Part shown: positions 1 to 8,667 of the stretch, in pieces
Numbering within the stretch: position 1 is the stretch's first letter
Layout of the letters: every line of letters starts with the position of its first letter
Assembly (NCBI GenBank): GCA_026125795.1
Contig: JAHCKM010000001.1
Coordinates: 1,240,001-1,304,000, forward strand
DNA: 64,000 nucleotides
Direction of reading: 5' to 3'
Source: Burkholderiaceae bacterium
GTDB lineage: Bacteria; Pseudomonadota; Gammaproteobacteria; Burkholderiales; Burkholderiaceae_C
Position numbers and translations under genes: made by a program
The notes under the pieces: generated by a model
The model's input: only the letters and a program-made list of their open reading frames with translations
What the model was told of the DNA's origin: nothing
Databases searched by the model: none

Positions 1-287
1 GCAAATTCAAGAACAACAACGCGGAACCGCTGCGCGCGCGGGCCACCGTCACGCTGGCGCGCAATCCGCAAGGCCGTTTGCGCGTCGGGCGCATCGCCGT
101 CGAGTTGCACCTGGCCGCGGCGGCGCGCGAGCTGCGCGCCATCGACCGGGTGCTCGCGCAGTTCGAGGACTTCTGCATCGTCACGCAGAGCGTGCGCACC
201 GGCATCCAGGTCGACGTGACCGTGATCGACGGCGAGGCCGCGGTGCTGAAGGCACCGGCGGAGTCCGACGCCCTCGTGGCCGGGTGA
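1..287 (+). CDS. OsmC-family protein, C-terminal part (partial)
   Basis: The reading frame is open from the left edge and ends with TGA at 285-287, so only the last ~94 residues are present. The stretch FEDFCIVTQSVRTGIQVDV matches the C-terminal cysteine region of OsmC/Ohr-like proteins, in which a redox-active Cys reduces organic hydroperoxides or the fold binds small thiol substrates. The N-terminal half with the first cysteine lies outside the window, so OsmC proper cannot be told from a looser OsmC-like protein. A TTG at 78 is internal and not the start. It is followed after about 70 bp by the nicotinamidase gene on the same strand. Confidence 0.7.
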   Translation, partial: KFKNNNAEPLRARATVTLARNPQGRLRVGRIAVELHLAAAARELRAIDRVLAQFEDFCIVTQSVRTGIQVDVTVIDGEAAVLKAPAESDALVAG

Positions 288-306
288 CGGCCCGATCGGA
301 ACCTGC

Positions 307-363
307 ATGAAAAACCGCGTCGTCGAGAAGGCCACGCTGCTCGGCGACGGCGGCACGCTGTGA
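307..363 (+). other. 18-codon open frame overlapping the pncA start
   Basis: An ATG frame of 18 codons begins MKNRVVEKATLLGDGG and its TGA overlaps the GTG start of the next gene. It resembles no family I know. It could be a leader peptide coupling translation, the remnant of a deleted gene, or chance. Confidence 0.2.
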
Positions 364-956
364 GTGCGGTGCGCGACAACGGCGCCGCCGAGGCGCTGCT
401 GGTCGTCGACGTGCAGCGCGACTTCCTGCCCGGCGGCGCGCTCGCAGTGCCCGGCGGCGATCGTGTGTTGGCCCCGCTGCAGCGCTGCCTCGACCGTTTT
501 GCCGAACGCGCGCGGCCGGTCTTCTTGACGCGAGACTGGCACCCGGCGGACCACTGCTCGTTCACGACCCAGGGCGGCAGCTGGCCGGTGCATTGTGTGG
601 GCGGCACGCCCGGCGCTGCGTTTGCGCCGGCGCTGCACATCCCGGCTCAGGCGCAGCTCGTCTCCAAGGGCACCGATCCGCGTGCGGAGGCCTACTCGGC
701 GTTCAGCGCCACCGATTTGTGTGCGCGTCTGCGGCACCTGGGGATTCATCGCCTCTACGTGGGCGGATTGGCCACGGACTACTGCGTGTTGCAGACGGTG
801 CTCGATGCGCGCAGCCTCGGCTTCGACGCTCGGGTGATGACCGATGCCGTGGCTGCGGTGGATCTCGCCCCGGGCGACGGCGCTCGCGCGATCCAGCGCA
901 TGCAGGCCGCCGGCGCCACGCTGACGACCAGCGAAGAGGCCGTGGCGGCGCGCTGA
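360..956 (+). CDS. pncA: Nicotinamidase (isochorismatase-fold cysteine hydrolase)
   Basis: The 198-residue protein hydrolyses nicotinamide to nicotinate and ammonia in cytoplasmic NAD salvage. The catalytic triad of the family is visible: D17 in VVDVQRDF, K103 in VSKGTD and C142 in GGLATDYCV. Metal ligands D59, H61 and H65 sit in TRDWHPADH. Length is normal for PncA. GTG at 360 is the start because homology begins soon after it. The product, nicotinate, is the substrate of the convergent neighbour pncB, so the two genes form a complete nicotinamide-to-NaMN route. No FNR-like site was seen directly upstream. Confidence 0.9.
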   Translation: MSAVRDNGAAEALLVVDVQRDFLPGGALAVPGGDRVLAPLQRCLDRFAERARPVFLTRDWHPADHCSFTTQGGSWPVHCVGGTPGAAFAPALHIPAQAQLVSKGTDPRAEAYSAFSATDLCARLRHLGIHRLYVGGLATDYCVLQTVLDARSLGFDARVMTDAVAAVDLAPGDGARAIQRMQAAGATLTTSEEAVAAR

Positions 957-965
957 GGGCGCGGC

Positions 966-2303
966 TCACGGCCGTGCCGCCGCGGCGGCATCGATGCGCG
1001 CGGTCATGTCGCGCAGCGCCTGCGAGATGACGGGCTCGAACGGCTGGCTGCTCGGCTCCAGCAAACGAAGCTCCGGCGGCAGCATGGCGCGCTGCTCGGC
1101 ATGGAAGGCGCGCACCTGCGCCAGCGATGGCGCCGGCTGCAGCCGCCGACCCGAGCGCATGCACGGCTGCAGCAGCGGCGTGGCGTCAACCGGTTCGCCC
1201 AGCAGCTGAACCCGGTCCTCGAGCAGCGTGCCGTCGTCTCGCCGGCGGCGGCACACCTGCTTGGCGCCGGGCCAGGTGGCCTTGCCCTCCGAGCGCTTGC
1301 GCTTCGGCTCGCCCGCATAGGCCTGCAGCTTGTAGACCATGTCGATCGCCGGCGCGTCGCTCGAGGTGTCGAGTGCGGTGCCGACGCCGAAGCCGTCGAT
1401 GGGCGCACCGGTGCTCACCAGCGAAGCGATGCGGTGCTCGTCGAGGTTGCCGCTGGCAAAGATGGTCAGCGCCCGTTGCCCGGCCGCGTCGAACAGCCCG
1501 CGAACCGCGCGCGCGTGCGCCGCGAGATCGCCGCTGTCGAGCCGCACGCCGCCGATCTGCAGGCCCGCCGACGCCAGGCGTTGCGCGAGCGCAACCACCT
1601 TCTGCGCGCCGGCCTCGGTGTCGTAGGTGTCGATCAGCAGGATCGGCCGCTGCGGCCACACGCGCGCGAACGCTTCGAACGCTGCAGACTCGCTGGCATG
1701 GGCCTGCACGAACGAATGCGCCATCGTGCCGACGACCGGCATGCCGAAGCGACGCCCCGCCTCTGCGGTGGCGGTGGCGTCGAAACCCGCGAGGTAGGCC
1801 GCGCGCGCGGCCATCAACGCCGCCTCTTCGCCGTGCGCGCGCCGCATGCCGAAGTCAACCAGTTGCCGTCCTCCGGCGTGCATGACCACGCGCGCCGCCT
1901 TCGACGCGATCAGCGTCTGCAGGTGCACGATGTTGAGCAGGCGGCTCTCGACCAGCTGGGCCTGCGGCAGCGGTGCCGTCACGCGCAGGATCGGCTCGTT
2001 GGCGAAGAAGATCGAGCCTTCGGGCATCGCATCGACATCGCCGGCGAATCGCAGCTGCGCGAGATGGTCGATGAGGCGCGCCGAGAACCGGTGCTGCGCG
2101 GCCAGCCACTGCAACTCCTCGTCGGAGAAGGCGAGCGACTCCAGGAACTGCAGCGCCTGCTCCAGGCCCGCCGCCACGCCGAAGCGCCGCTGCGGCGGCA
2201 GCTTGCGCACGAACAGCTCGAACACGGCAGTTTGCTGCAGATCCTCCTCCAGGTAGGCCTGCAGCATCGTCAGCTGGTACAGGTCGGTCAGCAGTGCGCT
2301 CAT
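966..2303 (-). CDS. pncB: Nicotinate phosphoribosyltransferase
   Basis: The 445-residue enzyme joins nicotinate and PRPP to give nicotinate mononucleotide, the committed Preiss-Handler step. The N-terminal SALLTDLYQLTML is the family signature, followed by VDFGMRRAHG, GTMAHSFVQ and LIDTYDTEAGA, which shape the nicotinate/PRPP site, and VRLDSGDL. The ATG at 2303 is chosen although the frame is open upstream to 2432, because the extension is Arg-rich and the family start is at SALLTDLYQ. It converges on pncA with a 9-bp gap. An FNR-like dyad is centred 76 bp upstream of the ATG. Confidence 0.93.
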   Translation of the reverse strand: MSALLTDLYQLTMLQAYLEEDLQQTAVFELFVRKLPPQRRFGVAAGLEQALQFLESLAFSDEELQWLAAQHRFSARLIDHLAQLRFAGDVDAMPEGSIFFANEPILRVTAPLPQAQLVESRLLNIVHLQTLIASKAARVVMHAGGRQLVDFGMRRAHGEEAALMAARAAYLAGFDATATAEAGRRFGMPVVGTMAHSFVQAHASESAAFEAFARVWPQRPILLIDTYDTEAGAQKVVALAQRLASAGLQIGGVRLDSGDLAAHARAVRGLFDAAGQRALTIFASGNLDEHRIASLVSTGAPIDGFGVGTALDTSSDAPAIDMVYKLQAYAGEPKRKRSEGKATWPGAKQVCRRRRDDGTLLEDRVQLLGEPVDATPLLQPCMRSGRRLQPAPSLAQVRAFHAEQRAMLPPELRLLEPSSQPFEPVISQALRDMTARIDAAAAARP

Positions 2304-2372
2304 GCGCACAGCCTGGGCGCCGCAGGGATCGGCGCGCTTGATGGCGCGCAACGCAGCGCGCGAGCGCCTGCC

Positions 2373-2386
2373 TTGATCGAGCGCAA
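2373..2386 (-). promoter_or_regulatory. FNR/CRP-type dyad upstream of pncB
   Basis: TTGATCGAGCGCAA has a consensus FNR left half (TTGAT) and the CGCAA right half seen at many other sites in this window. It is centred 76 bp upstream of the pncB ATG. No convincing -10 hexamer was found at the expected 32-bp distance, so it is weaker than the others. Confidence 0.45.
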
Positions 2387-2450
2387 GGCGGCCGCCGCGA
2401 GATCGCCTAGAGTTTCTTTGCCACCGCGCCAAGGGCGTTGCCCGTTGAAG

Positions 2451-2554
2451 CGGTTTGGGCGCGAGAGCAGGGCCATGGTCCCATGGCCCGTCGAAACCGC
2501 GGCGTCAGCGTCGCGGTCGTTGCCCGAAGTTCAGGCGGGCCTGCCTCAGGCAGG
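2451..2554. repeat. Nested and serial inverted repeats upstream of the phosphatidyltransferase
   Basis: A perfect 9-bp inverted repeat with a 2-bp loop (GGGCCATGG / CCATGGCCC) lies at 2470-2489. It is nested inside CGGTTT (2451-2456) and AAACCG (2494-2499). A second hairpin, CCTGCC-TCA-GGCAGG, lies at 2540-2554. The 293-bp gap 2304-2596 otherwise holds only the FNR-like site. It could be a structured leader of the downstream gene or a decayed mobile repeat. Confidence 0.5.
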
Positions 2555-2596
2555 ACCTGCGGCGCGGTGGCCTCGTTCCAATGGCAAAGTGAAGCC

Positions 2597-3151
2597 GTGA
2601 ACCCCGTTGTTCAGCGGCTGTTGCCCAACGCGCTGACCGTGCTGCGCCTGCTGCTGGCGCCGGTGATCGCCGGGCTGCTGTGGCGGCGCCACGATGCGCT
2701 GGCGCTGCCGCTGTTTCTCTTTGCCGCGCTCTCGGACTTCGTCGACGGCATGCTGGCGCGCCGCTGGCAGCAGCGCTCGCGCTTCGGCGCGCTGGTCGAC
2801 CCGCTCGCCGACAAGGCCACCGGCGTGCTGGTGGTGGTGGTGCTGACGCTGCAGGGCAGCCTGCCGCTGTGGTTCGCGGCGACCGTGGTGGCGCGCGACG
2901 TCGTCATCGTCGGCGGCGCGCTGGCCTATCACGCCCGGTTCGGCCGCGTCGAGATGGCACCGAGCGCGGTCTCCAAGCTGAACACCGCGCTGCTGTTCGT
3001 GCTGCTGCTGAGTGTGTTGTGTGCACGCGTTGGCCTCCTGCCGACGGGATGGTGGCTGCAGGCACTGCTGTGGGCCACGCTGGCGACCACCATCGCTTCG
3101 GGCGTGCACTACGTGGTGATGGGGGTGCGCAAGGCACGCGGCGGCGCTTGA
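2597..3151 (+). CDS. CDP-alcohol phosphatidyltransferase family membrane protein
   Basis: The 184-residue integral membrane enzyme carries the family signature DG-x2-AR-x8-G-x3-D-x3-D, seen as DGMLARRWQQRSRFGALVDPLAD at about residues 47-70. Such enzymes swap CMP of a CDP-alcohol for another alcohol in phospholipid synthesis (PgsA, Pss and Cls-like members). The substrate cannot be told from sequence. Five or six hydrophobic segments follow. GTG at 2597 is preferred to the in-frame ATG at 2438, because the intervening 53 residues are low-complexity and lie across inverted repeats. It may act with the CDP-archaeol-synthase-like gene at 34.5 kb, but that is inference. Confidence 0.78.
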   Translation: MNPVVQRLLPNALTVLRLLLAPVIAGLLWRRHDALALPLFLFAALSDFVDGMLARRWQQRSRFGALVDPLADKATGVLVVVVLTLQGSLPLWFAATVVARDVVIVGGALAYHARFGRVEMAPSAVSKLNTALLFVLLLSVLCARVGLLPTGWWLQALLWATLATTIASGVHYVVMGVRKARGGA

Positions 3152-3198
3152 GCCACCCGCCAAGGCCTGCAAGCCGGCGCAACGCAGCCACCGCCCGA

Positions 3199-3240
3199 TT
3201 GAGCGAGCGCAAGGCCTTCGGCGGAGTCCGGCTCCATCGT
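3199..3240 (+). promoter_or_regulatory. FNR/CRP-type class II promoter of the nitroreductase gene
   Basis: TTGAGCGAGCGCAA at 3199-3212 is followed by the -10-like hexamer CATCGT at 3235-3240, 32 bp from the dyad centre. The dyad centre is 66 bp upstream of the ATG at 3272. The same 14-mer recurs exactly at 11894-11907. Confidence 0.6.
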
Positions 3241-3271
3241 TGCACCACTTGCGACACCGAAGGAGCCCGCC

Positions 3272-3874
3272 ATGTCCACCGTTGCACTGAACCTCGAAAC
3301 CGACGATGTCGTCCTGCCCGCGCCGGCGCTGCCCGAGCGCGCCACGCTCGAGGCGACGCTGCGGCAGCGCAAGAGCACGCGCGACGTGCGGGCCGACGCG
3401 CTGCCGCTGGCCACGCTGTCGGCGCTGCTGTGGGCCGCCTTCGGCATCAACCGCTCCGGCAGCGGCGGTCGCACTGCACCGTCGGCGCACAACTGGCAGG
3501 AGACCACCGTGTACGCCGTGCTGCCGGAAGGCAGCTACCGCTACGACGCACCCAGCCACCGGCTGTGCCTGGTGAAGGCGCAGGACCTGCGCCACCTGAC
3601 GGGCACGCAGCCGTTCGTGGGCAGCGCACCGTTGAACCTGGTGTACGTGGCCGACTTCGCGCGCATGCCCGATGTCGCGCCGCACGAGCGTGAGTTCCTG
3701 GCCGGCGTGGCGTCGGGCTGCATTGCGCAGAACGTGTACCTGGCCTGCGCGGCGTTCGGCCTCGGCACCGTGCTGCGCGGCCTGGTGGATCGGCGTGCGC
3801 TCGCGCACGCGCTCGGCTTGCCGCCCACGCAACGCATCACGCTGGCGCAGAGCGTCGGCGTGCCCTTGTCCTGA
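3272..3874 (+). CDS. SagB/nitroreductase-family FMN oxidoreductase
   Basis: The 200-residue protein has the nitroreductase fold: RKSTRDV near the N-terminus and GGRTAPSAHNWQET for FMN phosphate and flavin contacts, then GVASGCIAQNVYLACAAFGL, the family helix at the dimer interface, and LAQSVGVP at the end. In SagB-type members this single-domain flavoenzyme works in peptide modification, but no precursor peptide or cyclodehydratase is present here, so a general NAD(P)H-dependent reductase is likelier. A good AAGGAG ribosome site lies 8 bp upstream of ATG. The HPF-like gene follows after 23 bp and is probably cotranscribed. Confidence 0.8.
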   Translation: MSTVALNLETDDVVLPAPALPERATLEATLRQRKSTRDVRADALPLATLSALLWAAFGINRSGSGGRTAPSAHNWQETTVYAVLPEGSYRYDAPSHRLCLVKAQDLRHLTGTQPFVGSAPLNLVYVADFARMPDVAPHEREFLAGVASGCIAQNVYLACAAFGLGTVLRGLVDRRALAHALGLPPTQRITLAQSVGVPLS

Positions 3875-3897
3875 ATCCTTCTCATGGAGAAACGACG

Positions 3898-4434
3898 GTG
3901 AAACAACCGCTGGAAGTGCGTTTTCTCGGCCTCGAGCCGTCACCTGCCGTCGAGGCGGCGGCCCGCGCGAAGGCCGCCAAGCTCGACCAGTTCCGCGGCG
4001 ACCTGATGTCGTGCCGCGTCACGATCGAGCTGGCGCACAAGCACAAGCACCAGGGGCAACCCTTTGCGGTGCGCATCGACGCGACCATGACGGGCCGGGA
4101 GTTGTGCGTCGATCGTGTGCAGCACGAGGACGTGTACGTCGCGCTGCGCGATGCCTTCGACGACATGAAGCGGCAGATCGAGGAGTCGGCACAACGCGCG
4201 CGCGGCGAGGAGAAGCTGCACGCCCAGGAGTTGCACGGCGAAGTGGTGCGCGTCAGCGACGCAGACCGCTGCGGCTTCATCCGCACCGCCGATGGCGACG
4301 AGTACTGGTTCGGGCCGGACAACGTGGCCGGCACGCCCTGGGAGCACGTGCAGATCGGTGCCGAGGTCCGCTTCATACCGGAGTTGGCTGCCCAAGGGCG
4401 CCAGGCCAAGCGCGTCAGCGTGAGCCGGCGCTGA
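3898..4434 (+). CDS. HPF/RaiA-like ribosome-associated protein with C-terminal cold-shock-like domain
   Basis: The 178-residue protein starts at GTG with GGAG 8 bp upstream. Residues 1-105 resemble the hibernation-promoting factor/YfiA fold: KQPLEVRFLGLEPSPAVEAAARAKAAKL, a basic KHKHQG patch and the YVALRDAFDDMKRQIE helix. Residues 115-178 (GEVVRVSDADRCGFIRTADGDEYWF) read like a cold-shock OB domain. HPF proteins dimerise or silence ribosomes in stationary phase. The added OB domain suggests RNA binding. It follows the nitroreductase gene and precedes the ACP-ligase fusion. Confidence 0.8.
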   Translation: MKQPLEVRFLGLEPSPAVEAAARAKAAKLDQFRGDLMSCRVTIELAHKHKHQGQPFAVRIDATMTGRELCVDRVQHEDVYVALRDAFDDMKRQIEESAQRARGEEKLHAQELHGEVVRVSDADRCGFIRTADGDEYWFGPDNVAGTPWEHVQIGAEVRFIPELAAQGRQAKRVSVSRR

Positions 4435-4492
4435 TGCGCCAGCCTGCCTGACGCACCGGCTCCTGCGCCGGCGCATCCCCGCCGCCGCACGA

Positions 4493-7342
4493 ATGCCCAT
4501 GGTGCAGGCGATGGATCAGGTCACCGGCATCACCCCGCTCGCGGACGGCACGAAGCGGCCGGTGACTGCCGCGCAGTTGGCGGCGGTCATGCGGACGTTC
4601 CTGCGCGAGCTGCGCGGCGCCGACGCCGCGCCGCCCGCGCTCGACGATGACCTGGAACGTGCGCTCGGCATCGACAGCCTGGCGCGCATGGAGTTGATGC
4701 TGCGCCTGGAGCAGGCGTTCGACCTGAGGATTGCCGAAGCGGCCATGCAAGCGGCCAAGACGCCGCGCGACTTGCTGCGCGCCCTGGCCGTGGCGCTGCC
4801 GCATGCCGATGCCGCGCGTGCCGTACCGGCCGTTGCGAGCGTTGCGGCGGCATCCGTGCCCGGCGCGGCGGACTTTCCGCGCCAGGCCGCGACGCTGCTC
4901 GACGTGCTGCAGTGGCAGGCCGAGCGCGCCGGCACGCGCCGGCATGTGGCGCTGCTGCGCGACGAGCAGGCGCCGCACGAGCTGAGCCATGCCGGGCTGC
5001 TCGAGCGCGCGCGGTCGGTGGCCGGTGCGCTGCAGCGCTGGGGGCTCGCACCCGACGAGGTGGTGTCGTTGATGCTGCCCACCGGCACGGCGTTCCTGGA
5101 ATGTTTCATGGGCATCCTGCTCGCCGGCGGCGTGCCCGTTCCGATCTACCCGCCGTTGCGGGCCTCGCAGATCGAGGACCACTTGCGACGGCAGGCGCAC
5201 ATCGTCGCCAACGCGCGTGCGGTCCTGTTGATCACCGACGAGCAGGCCTTGCCCGCGGCGCGCATCCTGCGCGCGGGTGCGCGCGAGCTGCGTGCGGTGC
5301 TCACCGCCGAAGGGCTGCGCGCGGCGGGCGGCCGCTGGCAGCCGGTGGCGCGCAGCGCGCACGACACGGCGCTGATCCAGTACACCTCCGGCAGCACCGG
5401 GCAGCCCAAGGGCGTGGTGCTCACGCACGCCAACCTGCTGGCCAACATCCGCGCGATGGGACAGGCCCTGAAGGCCACGCCGGACGATGTCTTCGTGAGC
5501 TGGCTGCCGCTGTATCACGACATGGGTCTGATCGGCGCCTGGCTCGGCAGCCTCTACCACGGCCTGTCGCTGGTGCTGATGTCGCCGCAGGCGTTCCTGG
5601 GGCGGCCGTCGCGCTGGCTGCGCGCCATCAGCGAGCACCGCGCCACGCTGACCGGCGCGCCCAACTTCGCCTACGAGATCCTCGCCACGCGGGTGCCGGA
5701 CGACGACTTGCGCGGCCTTGATCTGGGCTGCCTGCGCGCGGCGATCAACGGCTCTGAACCGGTGCATGCGACCACGCTGACGTCGTTCTGCGAGCGCTTC
5801 GGCCGCAGCGGCTTTGACCGGCGCGCGCTGATGCCGACGTATGGCCTGGCCGAATGCGGCGTCGGCCTGGCGTTTCCGCCGCTTGGGCGCGGTCCCAGGG
5901 TCGACGTCATCGATCGACAGGTGCTGCGCGACGAGGGCCTGGCTCATCCGGTGGACGCCAAAAACGCCAGTGCGATGCACGTGGTGGCCTGCGGCGTGCC
6001 GCTGCCGGGGCACGAGCTGCGCGTCATCGACGAGCACGCTGCGGAGTTGCCGGACCGGCACGAGGGGCGCATTCAGTTCCGGGGGCCGTCGGCCACGGCC
6101 GGGTACTTCGGCAACGCGGAGGCCACGCGAGCCTTGTTCCACGGCGACTGGCTCGACACGGGCGACGTCGGTTATGTCGTCGACGGCGAGATCCACCTGA
6201 CCAGCCGCGTGAAGGACCTGATCATCCGCGGCGGGCACAACATCCATCCGTACGACCTGGAAGAGGCGATCGGCGCGCTGCCCGGCGTGCGGCGCGGCTG
6301 TGTCGCCGTGTTCGGCGCCACCGACCCGCAGACGCGCAGCGAGCGCGTGGTCGTGCTGGTGGAGACGCGCGCCGAGGACGCCCGCGCCCGAACCGCGCTG
6401 CACGAGCGGATCGCGCAGCTGAGCATCGAGGTGCTCGGCCTGCCGACCGACGACATCGTGCTGGCGCCGCCACACACCGTGTTGAAGACGTCCAGCGGCA
6501 AGATCCGCCGCGCCGCCTGCCGCGCCCTCTATGAGCAAGGACAGCTCGCGGCTCACGAGCGCAGTGTCGCCGCGCAACTGGCGCGGCTGTGGATGGACGC
6601 GGCGCACCGCCGCCTGCGCGGGCCGCTTCGGCAGTCTGGATCGGCGCTGTTCGCGGCCTGGGTCTGGACGGTGTTCGGCATCGGAGCGCTCATCGGCGCG
6701 CTGGCCGCGCTGCTGCCGCATCGCGCCGCGCGCAAGCAGGTGGCACGCGCCGTCGCTCGCGCCGGGCTGCGCGTCAGCGGGCTGCCGCTGCAGGTGCAGG
6801 GCGAGGCGGCGCTGCAAGGCGACCGCGGGATCGTCGTCTGCAACCACGCGAGCTACCTCGATTGGCTGGTGCTCACGGCCGTGCTGCCGGCGTCGGCATG
6901 CCTGGTGGCCAAGCGCGAGCTGGCGGGGGTGGCGTTGGTGGGCTGGGTGCTCGGGCGCATGGGCGTGCGCTTCGTCGAGCGCGACGACGTGCATGCCAGC
7001 GTCGAGGGTGCGAAGGATCTGGTGCAGGCCGCCAAGGCGGGGGAGATGCTGGTGTATTTCCCCGAGGGCACGCTGACGCGCGCACCCGGCCTGCGACCGT
7101 TTCACATGGGCGCATTCGTCGCGGCGGCACAGGCCCATGTCGCGGTGCTGCCGGTCAGCCTGCGCGGCACGCGATCGGTGTTGCGCGATGGCTCATGGTG
7201 GCCGCGCCGCGAGCCGGTCACCGTGCAGGTGCACGCGCCGCTGGCGGCCGACGGCGACTCCTGGTCGGCCGCGCTGCGCCTGCGTGATGCGGCGCGCGAG
7301 CGGATCGCGCGCGGCTGCGGGGAGCCTGTACTGGCCGGCTGA
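4493..7342 (+). CDS. Three-domain fusion: acyl carrier protein, fatty-acyl AMP ligase, 1-acylglycerol-phosphate acyltransferase
   Basis: The 949-residue protein begins with an ACP domain whose phosphopantetheine serine is S62 in GIDSLAR. An AMP-dependent synthetase follows, with YTSGSTGQPKG from residue 297, and PTYGLAE and GGHNIHPYDLEE further on. It ends with a hydrophobic segment and a PlsC-type acyltransferase having NHASYLD (784-790) and FPEGT (856-860). The order suggests that an acid is activated as acyl-AMP, loaded on the in-cis carrier and transferred to a lysophospholipid or other alcohol, as in the Aas acylation cycle. The substrate is unknown. ATG at 4493 is the first in-frame start, but no clear ribosome site is visible and ATGs at 4499 and 4508 are alternatives. 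It follows the HPF-like gene by 58 bp. Confidence 0.85.
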   Translation: MPMVQAMDQVTGITPLADGTKRPVTAAQLAAVMRTFLRELRGADAAPPALDDDLERALGIDSLARMELMLRLEQAFDLRIAEAAMQAAKTPRDLLRALAVALPHADAARAVPAVASVAAASVPGAADFPRQAATLLDVLQWQAERAGTRRHVALLRDEQAPHELSHAGLLERARSVAGALQRWGLAPDEVVSLMLPTGTAFLECFMGILLAGGVPVPIYPPLRASQIEDHLRRQAHIVANARAVLLITDEQALPAARILRAGARELRAVLTAEGLRAAGGRWQPVARSAHDTALIQYTSGSTGQPKGVVLTHANLLANIRAMGQALKATPDDVFVSWLPLYHDMGLIGAWLGSLYHGLSLVLMSPQAFLGRPSRWLRAISEHRATLTGAPNFAYEILATRVPDDDLRGLDLGCLRAAINGSEPVHATTLTSFCERFGRSGFDRRALMPTYGLAECGVGLAFPPLGRGPRVDVIDRQVLRDEGLAHPVDAKNASAMHVVACGVPLPGHELRVIDEHAAELPDRHEGRIQFRGPSATAGYFGNAEATRALFHGDWLDTGDVGYVVDGEIHLTSRVKDLIIRGGHNIHPYDLEEAIGALPGVRRGCVAVFGATDPQTRSERVVVLVETRAEDARARTALHERIAQLSIEVLGLPTDDIVLAPPHTVLKTSSGKIRRAACRALYEQGQLAAHERSVAAQLARLWMDAAHRRLRGPLRQSGSALFAAWVWTVFGIGALIGALAALLPHRAARKQVARAVARAGLRVSGLPLQVQGEAALQGDRGIVVCNHASYLDWLVLTAVLPASACLVAKRELAGVALVGWVLGRMGVRFVERDDVHASVEGAKDLVQAAKAGEMLVYFPEGTLTRAPGLRPFHMGAFVAAAQAHVAVLPVSLRGTRSVLRDGSWWPRREPVTVQVHAPLAADGDSWSAALRLRDAARERIARGCGEPVLAG

Positions 7343-7344
7343 CC

Positions 7345-7367
7345 CACGTGCCTCAGGCTCGCACGTG
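7345..7367. terminator. Hairpin between convergent genes
   Basis: CACGTGC at 7345-7351 pairs with GCACGTG at 7361-7367 across a 9-base loop, between the stop codons of the convergent ligase fusion and glgC. No T-run follows on either strand, so function as a terminator is uncertain. Confidence 0.35.
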
Positions 7368-7375
7368 TGAGCACG

Positions 7376-8635
7376 TTACAGCCGGGCCAGCATCTCGGCG
7401 TTGATCAGCACCACGCCGGACTCGGTGCGCTCGAAACGGCGCGCGTCGAGCACCGGATCCTCGCCGACCACCAGGCCCTCGGGCAACGAGCAGCGCCGGT
7501 CGATCACCACCTTGCGCAGGTGGCAGCCGCGACCGACCGTCACGTCGGGCAGCACGACCGACTGCTCCATGTGGCAGAACGAGCGCAACTGCACGCCGGA
7601 GAACAGCACCGAGTCGGAGAGATGAGATCCCGCGACGATGCAGCCGCCGGACACCAGCGTGTTCACGGCCACACCGTGCCGGCCGTGCTCGTCGCGGATG
7701 AACTTGGCCGGCGGCAGCTGGTGCTGGTAGGTCCAGATCGGCCACTGCCGGTCGTAGATGTCGAGCTCGGGATCGATCGAGGCCAGATCTAGGTTGGCCG
7801 CCCAGAACGCGTCGATCGTGCCGACGTCGCGCCAGTACGGCGGCGCGCCGTTCACGTTGAGGATGCACGACTGCGCGAACGGATGCGCCAGCGCGCGGCC
7901 CTGGGCCACCGCGCGCGGGATCACGTCCTTGCCGAAGTCGTGGCTCGACGCGGGATCGGCCAGGTCGGCGGTCAGCAGGTGATAGAGGTACTCGGCATCG
8001 AACACATAGATGCCCATGCTGGCCAGCGAGCGGTCCTCGCGGCCGGGCAGGCCGGGCGGCTCGGGCGGCTTCTCGACAAACGAGGTGATGCGGCGCGACC
8101 CGTCGACGGCCATAACGCCGAAGGCGCAGGCTTCGCTGCGCGGCACCTCGATGCAGCCCACGGTGCAGGCTGCGCCTTGCTCGACATGGTCGCGCAGCAT
8201 CACCGAGTAGTCCATCTTGTAGACATGGTCGCCGGCCAGCACCACGATGTACGACGGCGCTGCCTGCCGGATGAAATCGAGGTTCTGGAACACCGCGTCG
8301 GCGGTGCCGCGGTACCAGTGGTCATCGCCCACGCGCTGCTGCGCGGGCAGCGCCTCCACCATCTCGTTGAGCTCGGCGCGCAAGAAGCTCCAGCCGCGCT
8401 GCAGGTGGCGCAGCAGCGAGTGCGATTCGTACTGCGCCACCACGCCGATGCGGCGGATGCCCGAGTTGATGCAGTTCGACAGCGTGAAGTCGACGATGCG
8501 GAACTTGCCGCCGAAGTGCACCGCCGGCTTGCAGCGATGCTCGGTGAGCTGCTTCAGGCGCGCGCCGCGCCCGCCGGCCAGCACGACGGCCATCGTGCGG
8601 CGGATCAGTTGGTGCGAAGTGACGGCTCGATCCAT
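7376..8635 (-). CDS. glgC: Glucose-1-phosphate adenylyltransferase (ADP-glucose pyrophosphorylase)
   Basis: The 419-residue enzyme makes ADP-glucose from glucose-1-phosphate and ATP, the committed step of bacterial glycogen synthesis. The nucleotidyltransferase motif [22 protein letters not shown] is near the N-terminus, with [10 protein letters not shown] and FVEKP in the middle and [17 protein letters not shown]. The C-terminal third is the left-handed beta-helix regulatory domain ([21 protein letters not shown]). The ATG at 8635 is preferred to the TTG at 8668. It diverges from glk with an FNR-like dyad between the two. A second, shorter paralogue lies at 33.0-34.0 kb. Confidence 0.93.
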   Translation of the reverse strand: MDRAVTSHQLIRRTMAVVLAGGRGARLKQLTEHRCKPAVHFGGKFRIVDFTLSNCINSGIRRIGVVAQYESHSLLRHLQRGWSFLRAELNEMVEALPAQQRVGDDHWYRGTADAVFQNLDFIRQAAPSYIVVLAGDHVYKMDYSVMLRDHVEQGAACTVGCIEVPRSEACAFGVMAVDGSRRITSFVEKPPEPPGLPGREDRSLASMGIYVFDAEYLYHLLTADLADPASSHDFGKDVIPRAVAQGRALAHPFAQSCILNVNGAPPYWRDVGTIDAFWAANLDLASIDPELDIYDRQWPIWTYQHQLPPAKFIRDEHGRHGVAVNTLVSGGCIVAGSHLSDSVLFSGVQLRSFCHMEQSVVLPDVTVGRGCHLRKVVIDRRCSLPEGLVVGEDPVLDARRFERTESGVVLINAEMLARL

Positions 8636-8667
8636 CCGGAACCCCACGGAGAAGCTTGTGGCGGTCA

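Noticed and set aside
1101-2600. Long open frame (499 codons) opposite pncB
   Set aside because: It is the G+C-driven shadow of pncB, rich in Arg/His/Gln and without any family motif.
3272-3874. SagB gene as part of a peptide-antibiotic cluster
   Set aside because: No precursor peptide, SagC/D or protease gene nearby.
4415-7138. 907-codon frame on the minus strand opposite the ACP-ligase fusion
   Set aside because: No motif, Arg/His/Gln-rich composition, and the plus strand has intact catalytic motifs over the same span.
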